A DNA stretch of 64,000 bases from NCBI GenBank assembly GCA_037576195.1, contig CM075104.1, forward strand, positions 23,328,211 through 23,392,210, in the 5' to 3' direction. Position numbers and translations under genes: made by a program. Below are positions 1 to 11,823 of this stretch, one piece after another; positions within the stretch are counted from its first letter, which is position 1; each line of letters opens with the position of its first letter. Under the pieces are notes generated by a model that did no database searches, had not been told where the DNA came from, and saw only the letters and a list, made by a program, of their open reading frames with translations. The stretch is from Phytoseiulus persimilis (Eukaryota > Arthropoda > Arachnida > Mesostigmata > Phytoseiidae).

Positions 1-1020
1 TACTGGAGGGCCCATATAAACTATCCCGGTTGAACAGGCAGGCCAGCGCGCAGGCAGACAGCCAGCCGGCCGTCCGACCCGCCAGACGGACGGTTGTCAC
101 GCGCCCTCCAAGCCTGCAGCTATGGAAACCATCGGCCAATTGAACCTTGGGGGAAACTGGCGAGCAGTACACAAACAATCCTGAGAAGCCTCTCGTGCGC
201 TTTACCAGCCTTGGCTCTGATCGCTCCGCGTGAAACTTCGCAGGGGGCGTGGACGAATGCAAAGTTTCGGCCATCGAGCTCAGATAGCTCCTTGGAGAAG
301 GCCGTGTCGAACATTTGCTCTCCACGTGACATGCGACATTTGCCACGTGGGTTATGACTTGCGATGAGAGACTCGGATGAGGAGCATGGCGAGCGGGGGA
401 TGATGTGGAAGTGAGGGAGCTGAACTTCAGGAACTCGATTTTCCTGCGAGCTCAAAGTTCGAAATTCGCGCGATGAGGTGACGGCTTCCAAGAGCCCTCA
501 GTGAACCTGTTGCCTAGGGTCGAATTCGACCTTGAACTCCTTTTGATTCGAATATGCTGTGGAGACGATCAATCGAATTTCGGAGCGGTTCGAAATTCGG
601 ATGCCTCTGTCTCGAGTTTTAACTTTTGGGGCGAAATGCTGAAGCGAAGACTTCCGACGAGGAGGACGCTTCATAGAGCTTCTACGTCAATGGGCACCGA
701 GAACCTTGGAACGCTCGAACAAGTTTTGGGTCACATCCCTCGCAGCTCTCCGATTTTTCCCTTGGAAGGGTCTGGAAAAATTCTCAAAGAGCTGTTCGCG
801 AACTTCACTGGACCCGTTTTCGGGAAAAACCGGACCTCCCGAAAATACATGACGTCATTTCGACGTTTTGACTCTGCGCTCGCCGAGATTCTGCACTCGT
901 CATGGACTCTAACGACTCTAACTAGAAATAGAGTAGGGAAAGGAAATATGGATTTTTGCATGAGTTTCCTGCTCTCGCACGAGCTCCTTCCCCCATGGTC
1001 CTGAGCTGCGTGGAACTCAC
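1..1020. other. Left flank: probable intron or 3' part of the PDZ gene, no assigned exon
   Basis: No recognisable domain. Bases 34-97 are a degenerate 4-bp-periodic tract (CAGG/CAGC/CGGC-type words). A minus-strand frame is open at 491-120 (123 codons) behind a weak cag acceptor near 430, but its phase does not fit the PDZ exon and no family is visible, so I do not call it. A short minus-strand open segment ending near 731 follows a tttttccag acceptor in the right phase and could be a terminal exon; this is speculative. Confidence 0.3.
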
Positions 1021-2620
1021 CAAATTTGGCGCCCGTTTTCCGCTTGACCCGCAGACAGATCGTTCTCGAGCGTATGCATTGGTGTATGTGCGAGATGACC
1101 TCTTTGTGACTCAGATTTTCCAGGCTCTTTCCGTTAACTTCAAGGATCTCATCTCCAACCTCGAGATCAGCCCTGTCCGCTGGTGATCCTGGAAACAGAG
1201 GACTCCGTTGAGTGAGCGTACCATCGGGTCGGCTGAAACCTATCGAGCTCGGACTCGCACCCTTTCTAGAGCTCATGTTCACCCGAATTCCTCCCTGGAA
1301 AGCGAACCAAACTCGAAACGAATCGAGTCAAGCATCGAGTTCTGCCCCCAGAGGGAGATCGGCGCCAGTATCGGTTCATGGTCTGAGGACACGAATGTTC
1401 TCTTGGAGTAGTTCTTGAAACAACATTTCCGAACTGATGACGCTGAGTCCCGGAACAGAGCACTCATTCTGGGTTCTAGGCCTTCCAAACAGTCGATGCC
1501 ACCTTCTGACCAAGGCTCTTTTCTCGCCTTGTTCCATCGCAATGGATCGTGTGTTTCTGCTGCTCCGTGTTCCTCAAACGCCATAATGTAGCCCAAGATT
1601 TCCGTTCCCGGCCGAGAACCCGACGTTTCTGCTCTGGAACTCACGTTCAGGGAGCATGGGGACAGCGCTCGCTGAGAGGGAGACGTTTGGGTGGTATAAA
1701 TACGCTAGGTGTCACCATCAGGCACAGCTTCACCGTTCTGCTCTAAATCGGGGGTTGGCCTGGGTCCTCGCCGCGAGGAACTACCGATCCAGCGAGTCGC
1801 GGGCTATTCCGGGCGGAGCATGTGATCGCCTTTTCATAATCGGGCTCTGAATCTCCATCTTGGGCACGTAGGCTCTTTTTCGCCGTCGCGCCGCCCCTCT
1901 TGGCCCACATTGAAGCAGCTTCTCATCTTGATGTCTTTGTGTGTCTTTTCATTCAATCACAAACGTAGTCACGAAGCAGCCCTCACCGCGGGACAGTGGA
2001 AGGAAAGACGAGGCCATTGCAGCCACCTCTCGAGATCACTTCACGATCCCGACTTCTTGAGCTTCTCCTTTAAAACTGGAATGACGACCAGAGGCCCTAG
2101 TACCCGGCAAGGGGGAGCGACACGAAATGCTTCACGAGGCGAACCTGTTGATGGGACGACACCTTCATGGCTCGGATGCGGAGGTGCGGAAGGAGGAAAA
2201 AGTGCAAGAACTTGATCCCTAGCTAAAGGCTCGGAGAAAGGAGTTATAAACGACGGCCGTAATCCCCCCTGTCCGCCCGTCCGCCTGCTGCCCGCTTGCC
2301 CATTGGCAAGACCGTCTGCTTGCCTCAGCGCCCGCTCGCCCGCCACTGGACACCGGAGCGTCTAATATTCATAGCGATCCTCCGAACCAGGAGGTTAGCC
2401 GCCACAACCACCGCTGCTCCGATTCCCCTTCTCCCTCTCAAGAGCGGCCATCTTCGAGTCAAATAAAAGCTCGCTAGGGTGTAGAGCCGGAGGAACAATA
2501 TTCCACCCGCAGATGCTACCGCGGGTCGAATCAGAAGAGAAACCGTGACTTACCATAGAGCCTGATCTTGTGGTCTTTGGTTTCCACAAGGATAATCACG
2601 TAGCCTCCAAGATCCACCAT
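1021..2620 (-). CDS. PDZ-domain protein, 5' part of gene (two exons seen; gene continues left)
   Basis: Two exons are supported. The first (2620-2554) starts with ATG in MVDLGGYVIILVETK, ends in a strong gtaagt donor and leaves phase 1. The second (1188-1021) has a pyrimidine-cag acceptor and a gtgagt donor, and is entered in phase 1 as well. It encodes the second half of a PDZ domain: the SPADRADLEVGDEILEVNG strand/loop followed by the SHKEVISHIHQC helix and a final strand ending in Lys/Arg. PDZ domains bind C-terminal peptides and scaffold signalling or junction complexes. The GLGF-type peptide-binding loop that should precede the second exon is missing from the two-exon join, so at least one small phase 1-1 exon probably lies between 1190 and 2550, or the two exons belong to different genes. 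I could not assign the PDZ subfamily. The rest of the gene should lie below 1021 and off the window. Confidence 0.6.
1189..2553. other. Intron-like stretch between the two PDZ-gene exons
   Basis: Contains no exon I can support. It should hide the missing exon with the PDZ peptide-binding loop if the two flanking exons are one gene, but I could not find a GLGF-like motif in any minus-strand frame. Bases 2268-2345 form a 4-bp-periodic tract of gtcc/gccc/cccg words that includes a perfect 6-bp hairpin (2295-2300 with 2305-2310). Confidence 0.4.
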
Positions 2621-3709
2621 ATTCACGGACGGCAGGCCGGCTCTGACCGACGGCTGCCTACTCTACGCCAACGGCCATGAACACCCTGGACGTAGGACTC
2701 ACGACCGATTAGGACGTCGCCTTCACTCGGTCGTTTCTCGCACAGGCCAGTTAACAGGTCGCGGCCATCTTGGTCAGGAAGAGCAGAGGAGCGACAGGAG
2801 TGCATCGCCCTGTGCACCCGCGAGATGGCGCGCTAACCTCCCAGAAAGGGAAGGGAACGGGCCTTCCAGGGAAAAGGCAAGCGACAAGTGTGCCTGAGTG
2901 TTCTCGTCTGTCGGTGCATCTGGCTGAGCTTCTCCGTCTGTTCGTCCGCGGGTCGGTCTCTCTGTCGGTCTGTCCATCGACCTGCCCACCGAACCTTCCG
3001 CCCGCGCGTCCTTTGGCCGTTCGCTCACCCAGTCCCCCTGAGTCCCCTCCGGTGCCTTGGCGTTCCGTCTTGCCGTCCCGGCGCTGCTCGGCTGGCCGCC
3101 CGTGCGAGTATGTATCCCAAGCACTTGGAGTCAGTAGTTGACAACCAGAAAGAAAGAGAAATCCATAATCGGAAGCATGATTTACCCTTGCCTAGGAGTC
3201 GGGTGTTCCCGAACTTCTCCGATCCCAACACCCTGGGGGCCGCCTGCACTACGGACATGGCAGTGCGTGCTACGGAAGTGACCGAGGCCAACTCCTGTCC
3301 CTCAGGTTGCCCAAGTTCCCCATCTGCGGGGTTGGCTCCGAGGCGGTATTTTTTCTTCTCTGACATGAAGAGAGTTTATTCCGGTCGCGTTTCCAAGTCC
3401 TTCTCTTGTCTATGCGGCCCGAGAAGCGGTATCTAAGTTTTCCTCGAGGCTCGTCCGGGGGAAACTTGTGCCAGGGTGTGTTTTTGGTTCTCTATCTTGT
3501 GCATTCATGATGTGGCACTCGTCCCTGTCTCCACTTCTCCCTCATATTATCGTTGATTTTCAAAGAAAAATGCTTTGTTTTCCGGAAGAAATAACCAGAT
3601 TTTGATTCCAAGAAACCGCGTGATGAGACAGCTTCGAGTGACTCTGTAACTAACTGAGCAAGAGTGTGGGGAGCTCCTGCTATTGGTACGGAAAAGGGAG
3701 GTAGCAAGC
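2621..3709. other. Intergenic or promoter region left of 3.7 kb
   Basis: No supported gene. Bases 2900-3010 are a pyrimidine-rich degenerate tetranucleotide tract (tctg, tcgg, ggtc, tgtc, gacc words). Open frames here are shadows of this low-complexity composition. The interval just upstream of 2620 would contain the promoter of the PDZ gene if its first exon is correctly placed. Confidence 0.35.
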
Positions 3710-3949
3710 ATGGCTGCTCCAGAGAAAGCAACTGAGGAGTATTTCGGGGAGTATCCTCAAATCGTCTCGAATGTTCTCAGTCAATTCATCCCGGCGTACA
3801 ATCATGCCTCCGCCGATGCCAAGATCATGGCGGAACTGAACCTGATTATGGTGACCATGAACATTTTTGCAATACTGTTCGCGATAGACCTTCACGGAGG
3901 CCGTCAGTGGCCCATGAGCATTCGTTGCTATCGAATGGATGTAGTCTGA
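3710..3949 (+). CDS. Possible small membrane protein, 79 aa, unrecognised
   Basis: ATG in good context (gcaagcATGG) opens a 79-codon frame. It starts with MAAPEKATEEYFGEYP and has an amphipathic stretch, then a hydrophobic segment LIMVTMNIFAILFAI around residues 44-58 that could span a membrane. The composition is more protein-like than neighbouring frames, and a gtcagt word at 3902-3907 inside the frame could be a splice donor, so this may be the first exon of a longer gene. I recognise no family. It may also be a chance frame: 79 codons is not long. Confidence 0.3.
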   Translation: MAAPEKATEEYFGEYPQIVSNVLSQFIPAYNHASADAKIMAELNLIMVTMNIFAILFAIDLHGGRQWPMSIRCYRMDVV

Positions 3950-5537
3950 TCAAGCACAATCTCGAAAGATGAAAGCGACTTGGAATCGCCTACGGCTCAG
4001 CCTAGTCCAGTTCACGATGGAGCGAATTTCGCTCGGCTCCGCGAGTAAGCCAAGAGCACGTTTGCCCAGGAACGAATCATATTTCTGTCGAGGTATTTTG
4101 TTAGATTGGAACTTCTCGTCATCTTTGGATGACCTCGTTTCTGGGAAGTGTCGCTCTCCGAAAGCTCCGTGGGAGAAAAGCTGGATGGGATCGCCAACAG
4201 TTCATCGGGACCCTCATCGCATTGCCACCGCCCTGTTGTGACGTGAAATTGAAAAATCGTTCGAGCTCGGTTTCACTTGTGTACCTACAAAGGCATTAAT
4301 TAGAGCGTAAGAAGGTCTCGCGATTCCAAAGACGAGCTCATGATTCCAGGGCGAAGCTGGCTCAGGAAACCTTTTTTGAAACTTCGAAGCCTCCCCAGTT
4401 TCGAAAATGAGCGCCCTCGGAGCGCCTCTCTCCTCCTCTCAGCTTTGATACGGGTCCACTGTCCCGCTGAGCGATCAGCTGTTGGAGTTCTGAAGAACCA
4501 CTAGGGGGAACAGTGAGTGACGGGGGAACAAATCTGGCCTATGGAAGGAAACTAGGCTCTGCGACCCGAAGCGTCGGATACAGTGTGCGAGAGGATAATA
4601 ATTTCGTGATTGAGCCAAGGTATTGTGATTCGTCATGCCAACCGTTTTCAACCCCGCACTTTCGCGCAACGATTAAGAATCGAATTTGACGAGTCAACTG
4701 TCGAACTCCGTCTGTGGACCGGTCGTTCAATTTTCTCCGCCCTAGTTCCTCTTGGCATTATTTCGCTCAAAAGATGCAATGCGCGTAGGTCACTCCTCGA
4801 AATGTGTTCGCTGCCAATCAGTTTCCATTTTGAGCGCTGCCAGAATTTTTCGAACGGAGGGCGTTGTTCACAGCGTTTGAGTTGACTCATCCCGAAAGAC
4901 CGGATAAACGAGGGATTAATTCATTTCGCGGTCTCCAATCGCGTAGCTTCTGAGCTGAATAATCCTCCCGAGACCCTTGCCGGTGCCTGGAATTCTTCCG
5001 GGCCGGCGTCTACGGTCTCTGAGCACCAAGGCTCTCCGGAATACCCAGTTCTTTTTTCGAGTATCCTCCAACCCCGAGTTCGGGGATGTAGTTCTGCTCT
5101 CTGCCCACTGATTGAGTCGCCCGCGGCTGCCGGGCCCCGGCATTCACTACTGATTCTGAACCTCGATTGCTTTTCTCGAGATTCCATCGTTTGCGCGAGT
5201 CCATAGATGTATCAGTTGGTCCCGGCCGAATATGAGTCAGCGGTCGCGTTCCGGAATCGTCGTTCCGCTCATTCTTGGATCCCGTGTTGAACTACGGACT
5301 CATCAGCTCGTTCATTGATGAAGACCTCATGATCGCCGTCGAGCGTCACGTTGACCTTTCCTCGCAGGGATTTAGTTATCATACTCCCTGTCGATTAGGT
5401 ATCACTTGTGACAAGAATTTTTGACAAGATTTCCCGAGTCCTGTCTGTTCGCTGCAATAGTGGTGGGTTGATACAAATCACGTTCGGTCAGGGAAGAGAC
5501 AATCAAAGAAACTCTAGAGCGCGCATTTGAATTTCAG
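3950..5537. other. Upstream region of the copper ATPase gene
   Basis: No supported coding segment. It ends with tttcag directly before the ATG at 5538, so either that ATG is a true start or an intron in the 5' leader ends there. An AT-rich homeodomain-like word, attaattag, occurs near 4296. Confidence 0.4.
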
Positions 5538-8500
5538 ATGTGCCAAAATAAGAAACTTGCTCGAAACACCCTCCAACTAGGGGGGCTCACATGCGAGGCA
5601 TGTGTTCGTGTCATACAGGATCGTCTCCACAATCTTCCAGGTGTCAAAAGTATACAGGTCAGTCTCGATGGATCGATTCAGCTATTGAGCCGGCGGGCGT
5701 CCGACGAAACTCTGAAATATTCGGAAGCATCGCCTCAGTGCAGCTATTGGCCGCGCCAGAGTTTAATCTGAAAGCAGATGATGCATTGCTTTCCTCGTTC
5801 ACTACGCTACAGGTCTCCTTGGAATCTCAAGAAGCTGCGATCGAGTACAACTGTCGCGAAATATCCATGTCGGAAATCGTTCGGACGGTGTGCGACATGG
5901 GTTTCAGCGCGAAAGTTGTCACCGATGTTCCCAGCTGCAGAATCATCGACAGTACGCTGCTCATAGGCGGCATGATGTGTAACGAATGCGTTTCTAAAGT
6001 CAACAAGAAACTTCTGAGCATCAACGGAGTACACAAGTGAGAACGGCTCGGATGTTCTTATCAAGTGCGCTGGATTCCTGAGATGCGCGTTTCGAACCAC
6101 GCAACTCCTTCTCTCCCGACAGGGTCGAAGTCTCTTTGGAAGAGAATCGTGCTCTTGTGTCATACGAAGCGACTCTGACGTCGACGGAGCAGTTACTTGC
6201 AGCAGTCACTGAACTTGGTTTCGTAGTGAATCTCCCAGACAATACCGCGCCATCGAAGGCCATCTTCAGTATTCCGGGTCTTTCCTGCGAACTTTGCGCA
6301 ACATGTATCGAGAGGGTGCTAGTGGACAAACCGGGTGAGTTGACAACGGTACCCGGAAGTTTTGATCCCCGCTGCGATGCTGCCCAATTCTCCCGAGGAA
6401 TTTTGCGGAAACATCCAACTGGCACAATAACTCAATCGGAGCAGGAACGATATTGAATTTCTCAGCGTCGAACAGAATCGGCACACAGTTTTCTCGTAAC
6501 TCGTGTCATCTGGGTTGCAGGTGTCGATCACGTCGACGTATCGCTGAGAAATCAAAAATGCTCGGTATCGTTTTTCGGATACCAGTTGGAGCTGTCCAGT
6601 ATTCAATCGTACATCGAAGCCACCGGATACGACTGCGAGCTGGAAGAGTTAGAGACTCCGCCCGCGCTCGGCTCAGCTTTGTTTCGGTGAGTGGATGCAC
6701 GAAGCCTGACGATTTGCATCTAAAACATCCAAATAGGATCCAGATATGGCAGAGAAAAGCTCTAAAGTTTACGACTTTCCAGCGTTGTTGGAATGACGTG
6801 TCAGTCTTGCGTACGCAGCATTGAGGGAAAAATATCGCAAGCCAAAGGCGTTATGGGAATCAACGTCTCGTTGCAACACAATACCGCTGCTGTGGTGTTT
6901 CTGTCGGAGGAAACGAATGCAGAGGAAGTCAACGAGGCCATCTGTGATATGGGTTTCGAATCCACAGTCCTGGAAGGATCCAGATCGGATGCCGATGGCG
7001 CCGACTTAGCTACTTCAGAGAAATCACCCCTCCTATGCCCATCGGTGAGATCGCCGGAAGCATGAGCTCGGCCCTGGCCCGAATTGATCAGATCGGGAGA
7101 AGAGTTAAAACATCCGTTCGGTTCGGCGAGCAAGGTTCTCATGAGTCTGTTTCGTCTCTCTTGCCGCAGGTTGATATTGACGTGCACGCAAGCCATCACA
7201 GCCTCCAGGTTGCCTTTCAAAAGTCAATCGGTGAGTCAAGGAGTGCTGAAAGGTGTCAGGAGGTCTGAAGGAAGGCCGGGGCTATCAATGTGGAATTATC
7301 GGTTCATTTTCGAGTAGTTCGCGGTACTGGGAGTTAGGAAAGGAACCACGACGTTGAGCAATAGATGTAACACATTGTTCTGACTGGAACGCCCACGAAA
7401 GAAAAACTCTGCAGACTCGGAAGGATCAATCCGACACCGTTGAGGGAACGCAATAGGAGAAAGAGCCCCTAAAAGCCGTTCGAAATGGAACTTTCAGAGC
7501 GATTGAGCAACTTGAGTCTGGCAACCTCTCGAAGCACCGTCGTCAACATAGATGCAGCGTCCTTACAAAAATGCTTCCTCAGTATAAAAGGGATGACGTG
7601 CTCGTCGTGCGTTTCCACCTTGGAGAACAACTTAAAAAAGGTCGGTTTTCTAAGGGAATGAGCGTTTTGGCAGAACACCCGTTGAGCTTGACTGCCGAAT
7701 CGGACTCACTGGGATACACATAGATGTCAAGTTGATGGTTCTGTTCAATTCCAGATCCCGGGTATCCATTACGTTCTCGTTGCGCTTCTCGCGGAGAAAG
7801 CAGAAGTCCGTTTCAACCCAGAGCAGATATCCGTTCAGAAGATCGTCGATGCGGTCGAAGCCATGGGGTTCGAAGCCGAGGCCATGACAGACGCACAATG
7901 TCCGAGAGGGGAATGTGTACTGATGGTAATCTCAAGCCAACTACTGTAGTTCCTCCTGTGGAGGAATGCCAATCGGAGGAGCATCAGTCACATTTCTTCT
8001 AATTTCTCTCAGATATCCGGCATGACTTGTGCATCGTGTGTGAACAGCATTGAAACTGCCGTCAACAGGATTCCAGGGGTCCTCACTGCGAGTGTGTCGT
8101 TGTCCACACAAAAGGGCTACTTCACTTTCGATCCTGAAGTCACCGGTCCGCGAGTCATTCTAAATACGATTGAGGTGAGCAGAGTAGTTGGGAATTTCTG
8201 CACGATCGTCAGGTAGCCCGAGCTCTTTGTAGAGTTGTGAGGTTCGGTGAGATCCTCATCATGCGCCATCATCGTTTCCCAGGATTGCGGTTTCGAAGCG
8301 AGTCTCCCAGCCAACTCGGACGCCGGGCAAGCCGATCGTCTCAGCCATCGGAAGGAAACACTGAAATGGCGGAACGCGTTCTTCGTCTCCCTCCTTTTCG
8401 GCCTGCCCACGATGGGCATCATGCTGTTCTACATGTTTCAGAGTGATCACAGTCAGCAGACGCTCATACTGCCTGGTCTCTCTTTCGAGAACCTCCTCTT

Positions 8501-11474
8501 GTTCATTCTGGCGACACCGGTTCAGGTAATGAGCGATCCCGAAGAATTCCTCCGAGATCAGCGTGCTTCGAGCTTTGCTGAGTTTTTTTGCGATTCGTAG
8601 ACACAGTTCGGCTGATGCAACACCTCGATGATCAGTTCATAGGTGGGCGACATTTCTACAAGCCCGCGCTGAAAGCGTTGCGTCACGGATCGGCGAACAT
8701 GGATGTCCTTATCATGCTGGCGACAAACATCTCCTACTTCTATTCGATCATCGTTCTCATCATTGCTATGGTACTGCAACAACCAATGAGCCCAATGACG
8801 TTCTTCGACACGGTTCCGATGCTCGTCGTGTTCCTGTGTCTCGGCCGGTGAGCGATGCTTTGCCCAGGAGAAGACTCCTGGAGCCTTGGTCACGATGACC
8901 TCGGAAATTCCAGCGATCGCTCTTCGATGTCCCGAATTTCATTGCCGTCGATTTTTTCCAGGTGGCTAGAAAACATGGCTAAAGGCAAGACGACGGAAGC
9001 GCTCACGAAATTGATCGGGTTGCAAGCGAACACGGCTTTGCTCCTGGATCCCAAAGACGGCTCTCACGTAGAAATCGACGTCGCCTTAGTTCAACGAGGA
9101 GATCTGATAAAAGTTCTTCCGGGGAGCAAGGTCCCAGTCGACGGTCGTGTCGTCGAAGGTGCCGGCCAGGTAGACGAATCTCACATTACGGGCGAGTCCC
9201 TCCCTGTAGATAAAGTTACGAACTCCCTGGTCTTTTCCGGGAGTCTGAACTTGGATGGCATCCTCTCAATCAGGGCGACGCACGTCGGACAAGAAACTAC
9301 ACTGGCTCAAATAGTTCGTCTGGTGAGTTCCGCGAAACCAGTCGATCTCGTTGGAATGTTTTCGCATTCTTGATGTCATTGAGTCTGAATCATCCGCCCC
9401 GATTCCCGGTCGAGGCAGAGGAGGAAGCTGAGCTTTCCGACTCGGACTCTTCAGGTGGAGCAAGCTCAAACGTCGAAAGCCCCCATCCAGCAACTTGCCG
9501 ATAGGGTCGCCGGCTACTTTGTACCGGCCGTGTTTTCCTTGAGCTTGGTGACTCTCGTCGTCTGGATAATCATCGGCTACTACCGAATCGATTTGATTCG
9601 CTCCTATGTCATGGAGGGCGCGGGTCGGCCCGACGTGGAAGTTTCCCTCCAGTTCGCGTTCCGTTGCGCGCTGACCGTCCTGAGCATCGCGTGTCCGTGT
9701 GCTTTGGGCCTAGCAACACCAACTGCTGTCATGGTCGGAACGGGAGTGGGAGCGAGCAACGGAATACTGATCAAAGGAGCAGAACCTCTGGAAGAGCTGT
9801 CGAAGGTGAGATCACCGAGACAATGCCTGCGACGCATCCACCGGAATGAAGCAGCTAACCATGTGTATCGACTCCAGGTCAATGCCGTGGCTTTCGATAA
9901 GACCGGCACAATCACACAAGGGAAACCCTCCGTCACGTCGATGATTTCGTTCTCGTCTGCGGTGCCAACTGTTTCGCTCTTGGCCATAGTCGGCGCGGCG
10001 GAGTCGGGCTCCGAGCACCCGATCGGCAGAGCGATCGCAGATTTCGCCAAAGCGTCGCTGAACATCGCACAACTGCCAAAGTGCAACGTATTCCAAGCAC
10101 GGCCCGGATACGGACTCCAGTGTGAGGTCATACTCGACGATGAGTTCAAGCCAGAAGGAAGAGATTTGCAACGTGAGTCGGACTGAGTTCTCCGTCTGGG
10201 AAGCTCCCGCGATTCCTCTAGAGATCCGATCGTTCGAAATCGGAAATTGGTGGATGCTGAAGTAACGATTGCCCTACCACAGGTGTTCAAGTTGAAGACG
10301 ATGACAGTGTGAGAGAGAATCCCTTGAAAAAGAAAAACGTCGTGCTCATCGGGAACAGGCAGTGGATGGTGCAGAATACCGTGAAAGTGTCCCCCAATCA
10401 AGAGAAAGCCTTGGAGTCCCGTGAGCTCTCCGGCGAGACGGCAGTCATATGCGCGATCAATGGGGTAGCTCTTGCCGTCGTTTCTGTCTGTGATCAAATA
10501 AGACCGGAGTCTCGAGCGGTTGTGAGATATCTCAAAAGTCGGAACTTCAGAGTTCTCCTTCTGACGGGAGACAACCAGAGAACTGCGGCTTCTATCGCCA
10601 ACAAGGCCGGAATCACTGAAGTGGTTTCCCAAGTACTGCCGACGCATAAGGCTGAAAAGGTCAGTTCTTACGAGAGTGTTGTCTTGAATCGAGGTCTCAA
10701 CGTCAATCAACAGGCAGCCCTTGTTGTCAGCGGAATAAATCTAAGCTGCTCTCCTTACAGATCGAAGAGTTGAAGAGAAATGGTCTCAAAGTCGCCATGG
10801 TGGGCGATGGTATCAACGATAGTCCCGCGCTGGTTTCTGCCAACGTAGGAATCGCGCTGAGCAACGGTACAGAAGTGGCCGTGGAAGCAGCACAAGTGGT
10901 TCTGATTCGGGTGAGCGTCTCTTGGGCGACTGACGGTGGGGGGGGGGGGCGATGAGGCAAGATTCCGTTGTATCCAGGGCTGCCTACTGCGGCGAAATCC
11001 TAAGCGATCATCTCACTTGTTCCCAGAATGATCTCCGAGACGTCGTTGGAGCGATGTCGCTCTCTCGAATAACTGTCCGAAGAATCCGCCTAAATTTCTT
11101 GTTGGCCTCTGTCTACAATTTGTTTGGTATCCCGCTGGCAGCCGGACTTGGTCTCCCCTTCGGGTTCGTTCTGCTACCTTGGATGGGGGCGGCAGCGATG
11201 GCTGCGTCATCTTTGAGCGTTTTATGTTGTTCACTTCTCCTGAAAACGTGAGTTCCGAGATACTCTTCAGTATCTATGCCGCCCGCCTCTCATGGCTAAC
11301 AACAAGGATCCCAGTTCCTTGCTGCCCTGATTCATGTTCTGTCGTGTCCTTCCTAATCTGACAGCTCTACTTGTCTGTTGTCTCAATCACGCCAACATCA
11401 TTTCCGTTCCTAGCGTCACGTTGGAACGACCAGAACTGTCATCGGAATCCAAAGATCCGGCTCTCATGGTCTAG
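5538..11474 (+). CDS. ATP7: ATP7-type copper-transporting P1B-ATPase, complete, 18 exons, about 1263 aa
   Basis: ATP-driven Cu(I) pump of trans-Golgi and plasma membrane that loads cuproenzymes and exports excess copper. Exons: 5538-5657, 5813-6036, 6123-6334, 6521-6686, 6783-7044, 7170-7230, 7498-7640, 7755-7925, 8013-8174, 8283-8525, 8636-8847, 8962-9322, 9455-9805, 9878-10172, 10283-10659, 10761-10910, 11027-11247, 11414-11474. Every junction is GT-AG and phase-consistent, and the total is a multiple of three. Six HMA domains have CxxC at about residues 19, 96, 170, 247, 383 and 459. Core motifs: TGE (735-737), CPC (859-861) in a membrane helix, phosphorylation motif DKTGT (Asp903), SEHP (941-944), GDGINDSP (1135-1142). 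The C-terminal membrane helices end in exon 17, followed by a short tail. The ATG lies right after tttcag, so a 5'-leader intron or a further upstream exon remains possible. Vertebrate ATP7A/B also have six HMA domains. Confidence 0.95.
10938..10949 (+). repeat. G12 homopolymer in copper ATPase intron 16
   Basis: Run of twelve G starting 27 bases after the exon-16 donor. G-runs just inside introns often act as splicing enhancers; the run is also prone to length variation or assembly error. Confidence 0.85.
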
Positions 11475-11784
11475 GCCAGTCTTCATACTGACCGTCAGCA
11501 ACGCCTGAAGTCAACGCCTGCAACCCATCGCAGGTCCTGTGACTGTCGACAGAGTCATATGTCGAAACCATATCCACTGTAAGGCCCACCCACCCCAAGC
11601 ACTCCAAACCGTTACTAAGTTTCCATGGGCCTCGCATTTTCTAGTGAAGCTGCCTGCACTGAACATATAGCACCTTCAAAGGAGGGAGGTTCGATTCTTG
11701 AAGTCTGTATATAAATTAAAAATGAGAGGATACGATGAAGAATTGACTATGACTCTCTCCAACCCAGCGTTCGATCCGAGGTAT

Positions 11785-11790
11785 TTTATT
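11785..11790 (-). terminator. Poly(A) signal of timeless
   Basis: AATAAA on the minus strand, about 34 bases past the timeless stop codon at 11824-11826. A very short 3' UTR is implied. Confidence 0.55.
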
Positions 11791-11811
11791 ATTCCAAAAG
11801 AAGAAGAATCG

Positions 11812-11817
11812 AATAAA
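11812..11817 (+). terminator. Candidate poly(A) signal of the copper ATPase
   Basis: AATAAA on the plus strand, about 340 bases past the ATPase stop. Cleavage 10-30 bases downstream would fall inside the last codons of the opposite-strand timeless gene, so the two mature messages would overlap at their 3' ends. Confidence 0.45.
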
Positions 11818-11823
11818 AGATTG

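Larger units (their letters stand above)
11475..11823. other. Convergent 3' region between copper ATPase and timeless
   Basis: No coding segment. It contains the 3' UTRs of both genes. An AATAAA for the minus-strand gene lies at 11785-11790, and an AATAAA for the plus-strand gene lies at 11812-11817. A B-box-like ggttcgattc at about 11687 has no tRNA fold around it. Confidence 0.6.
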
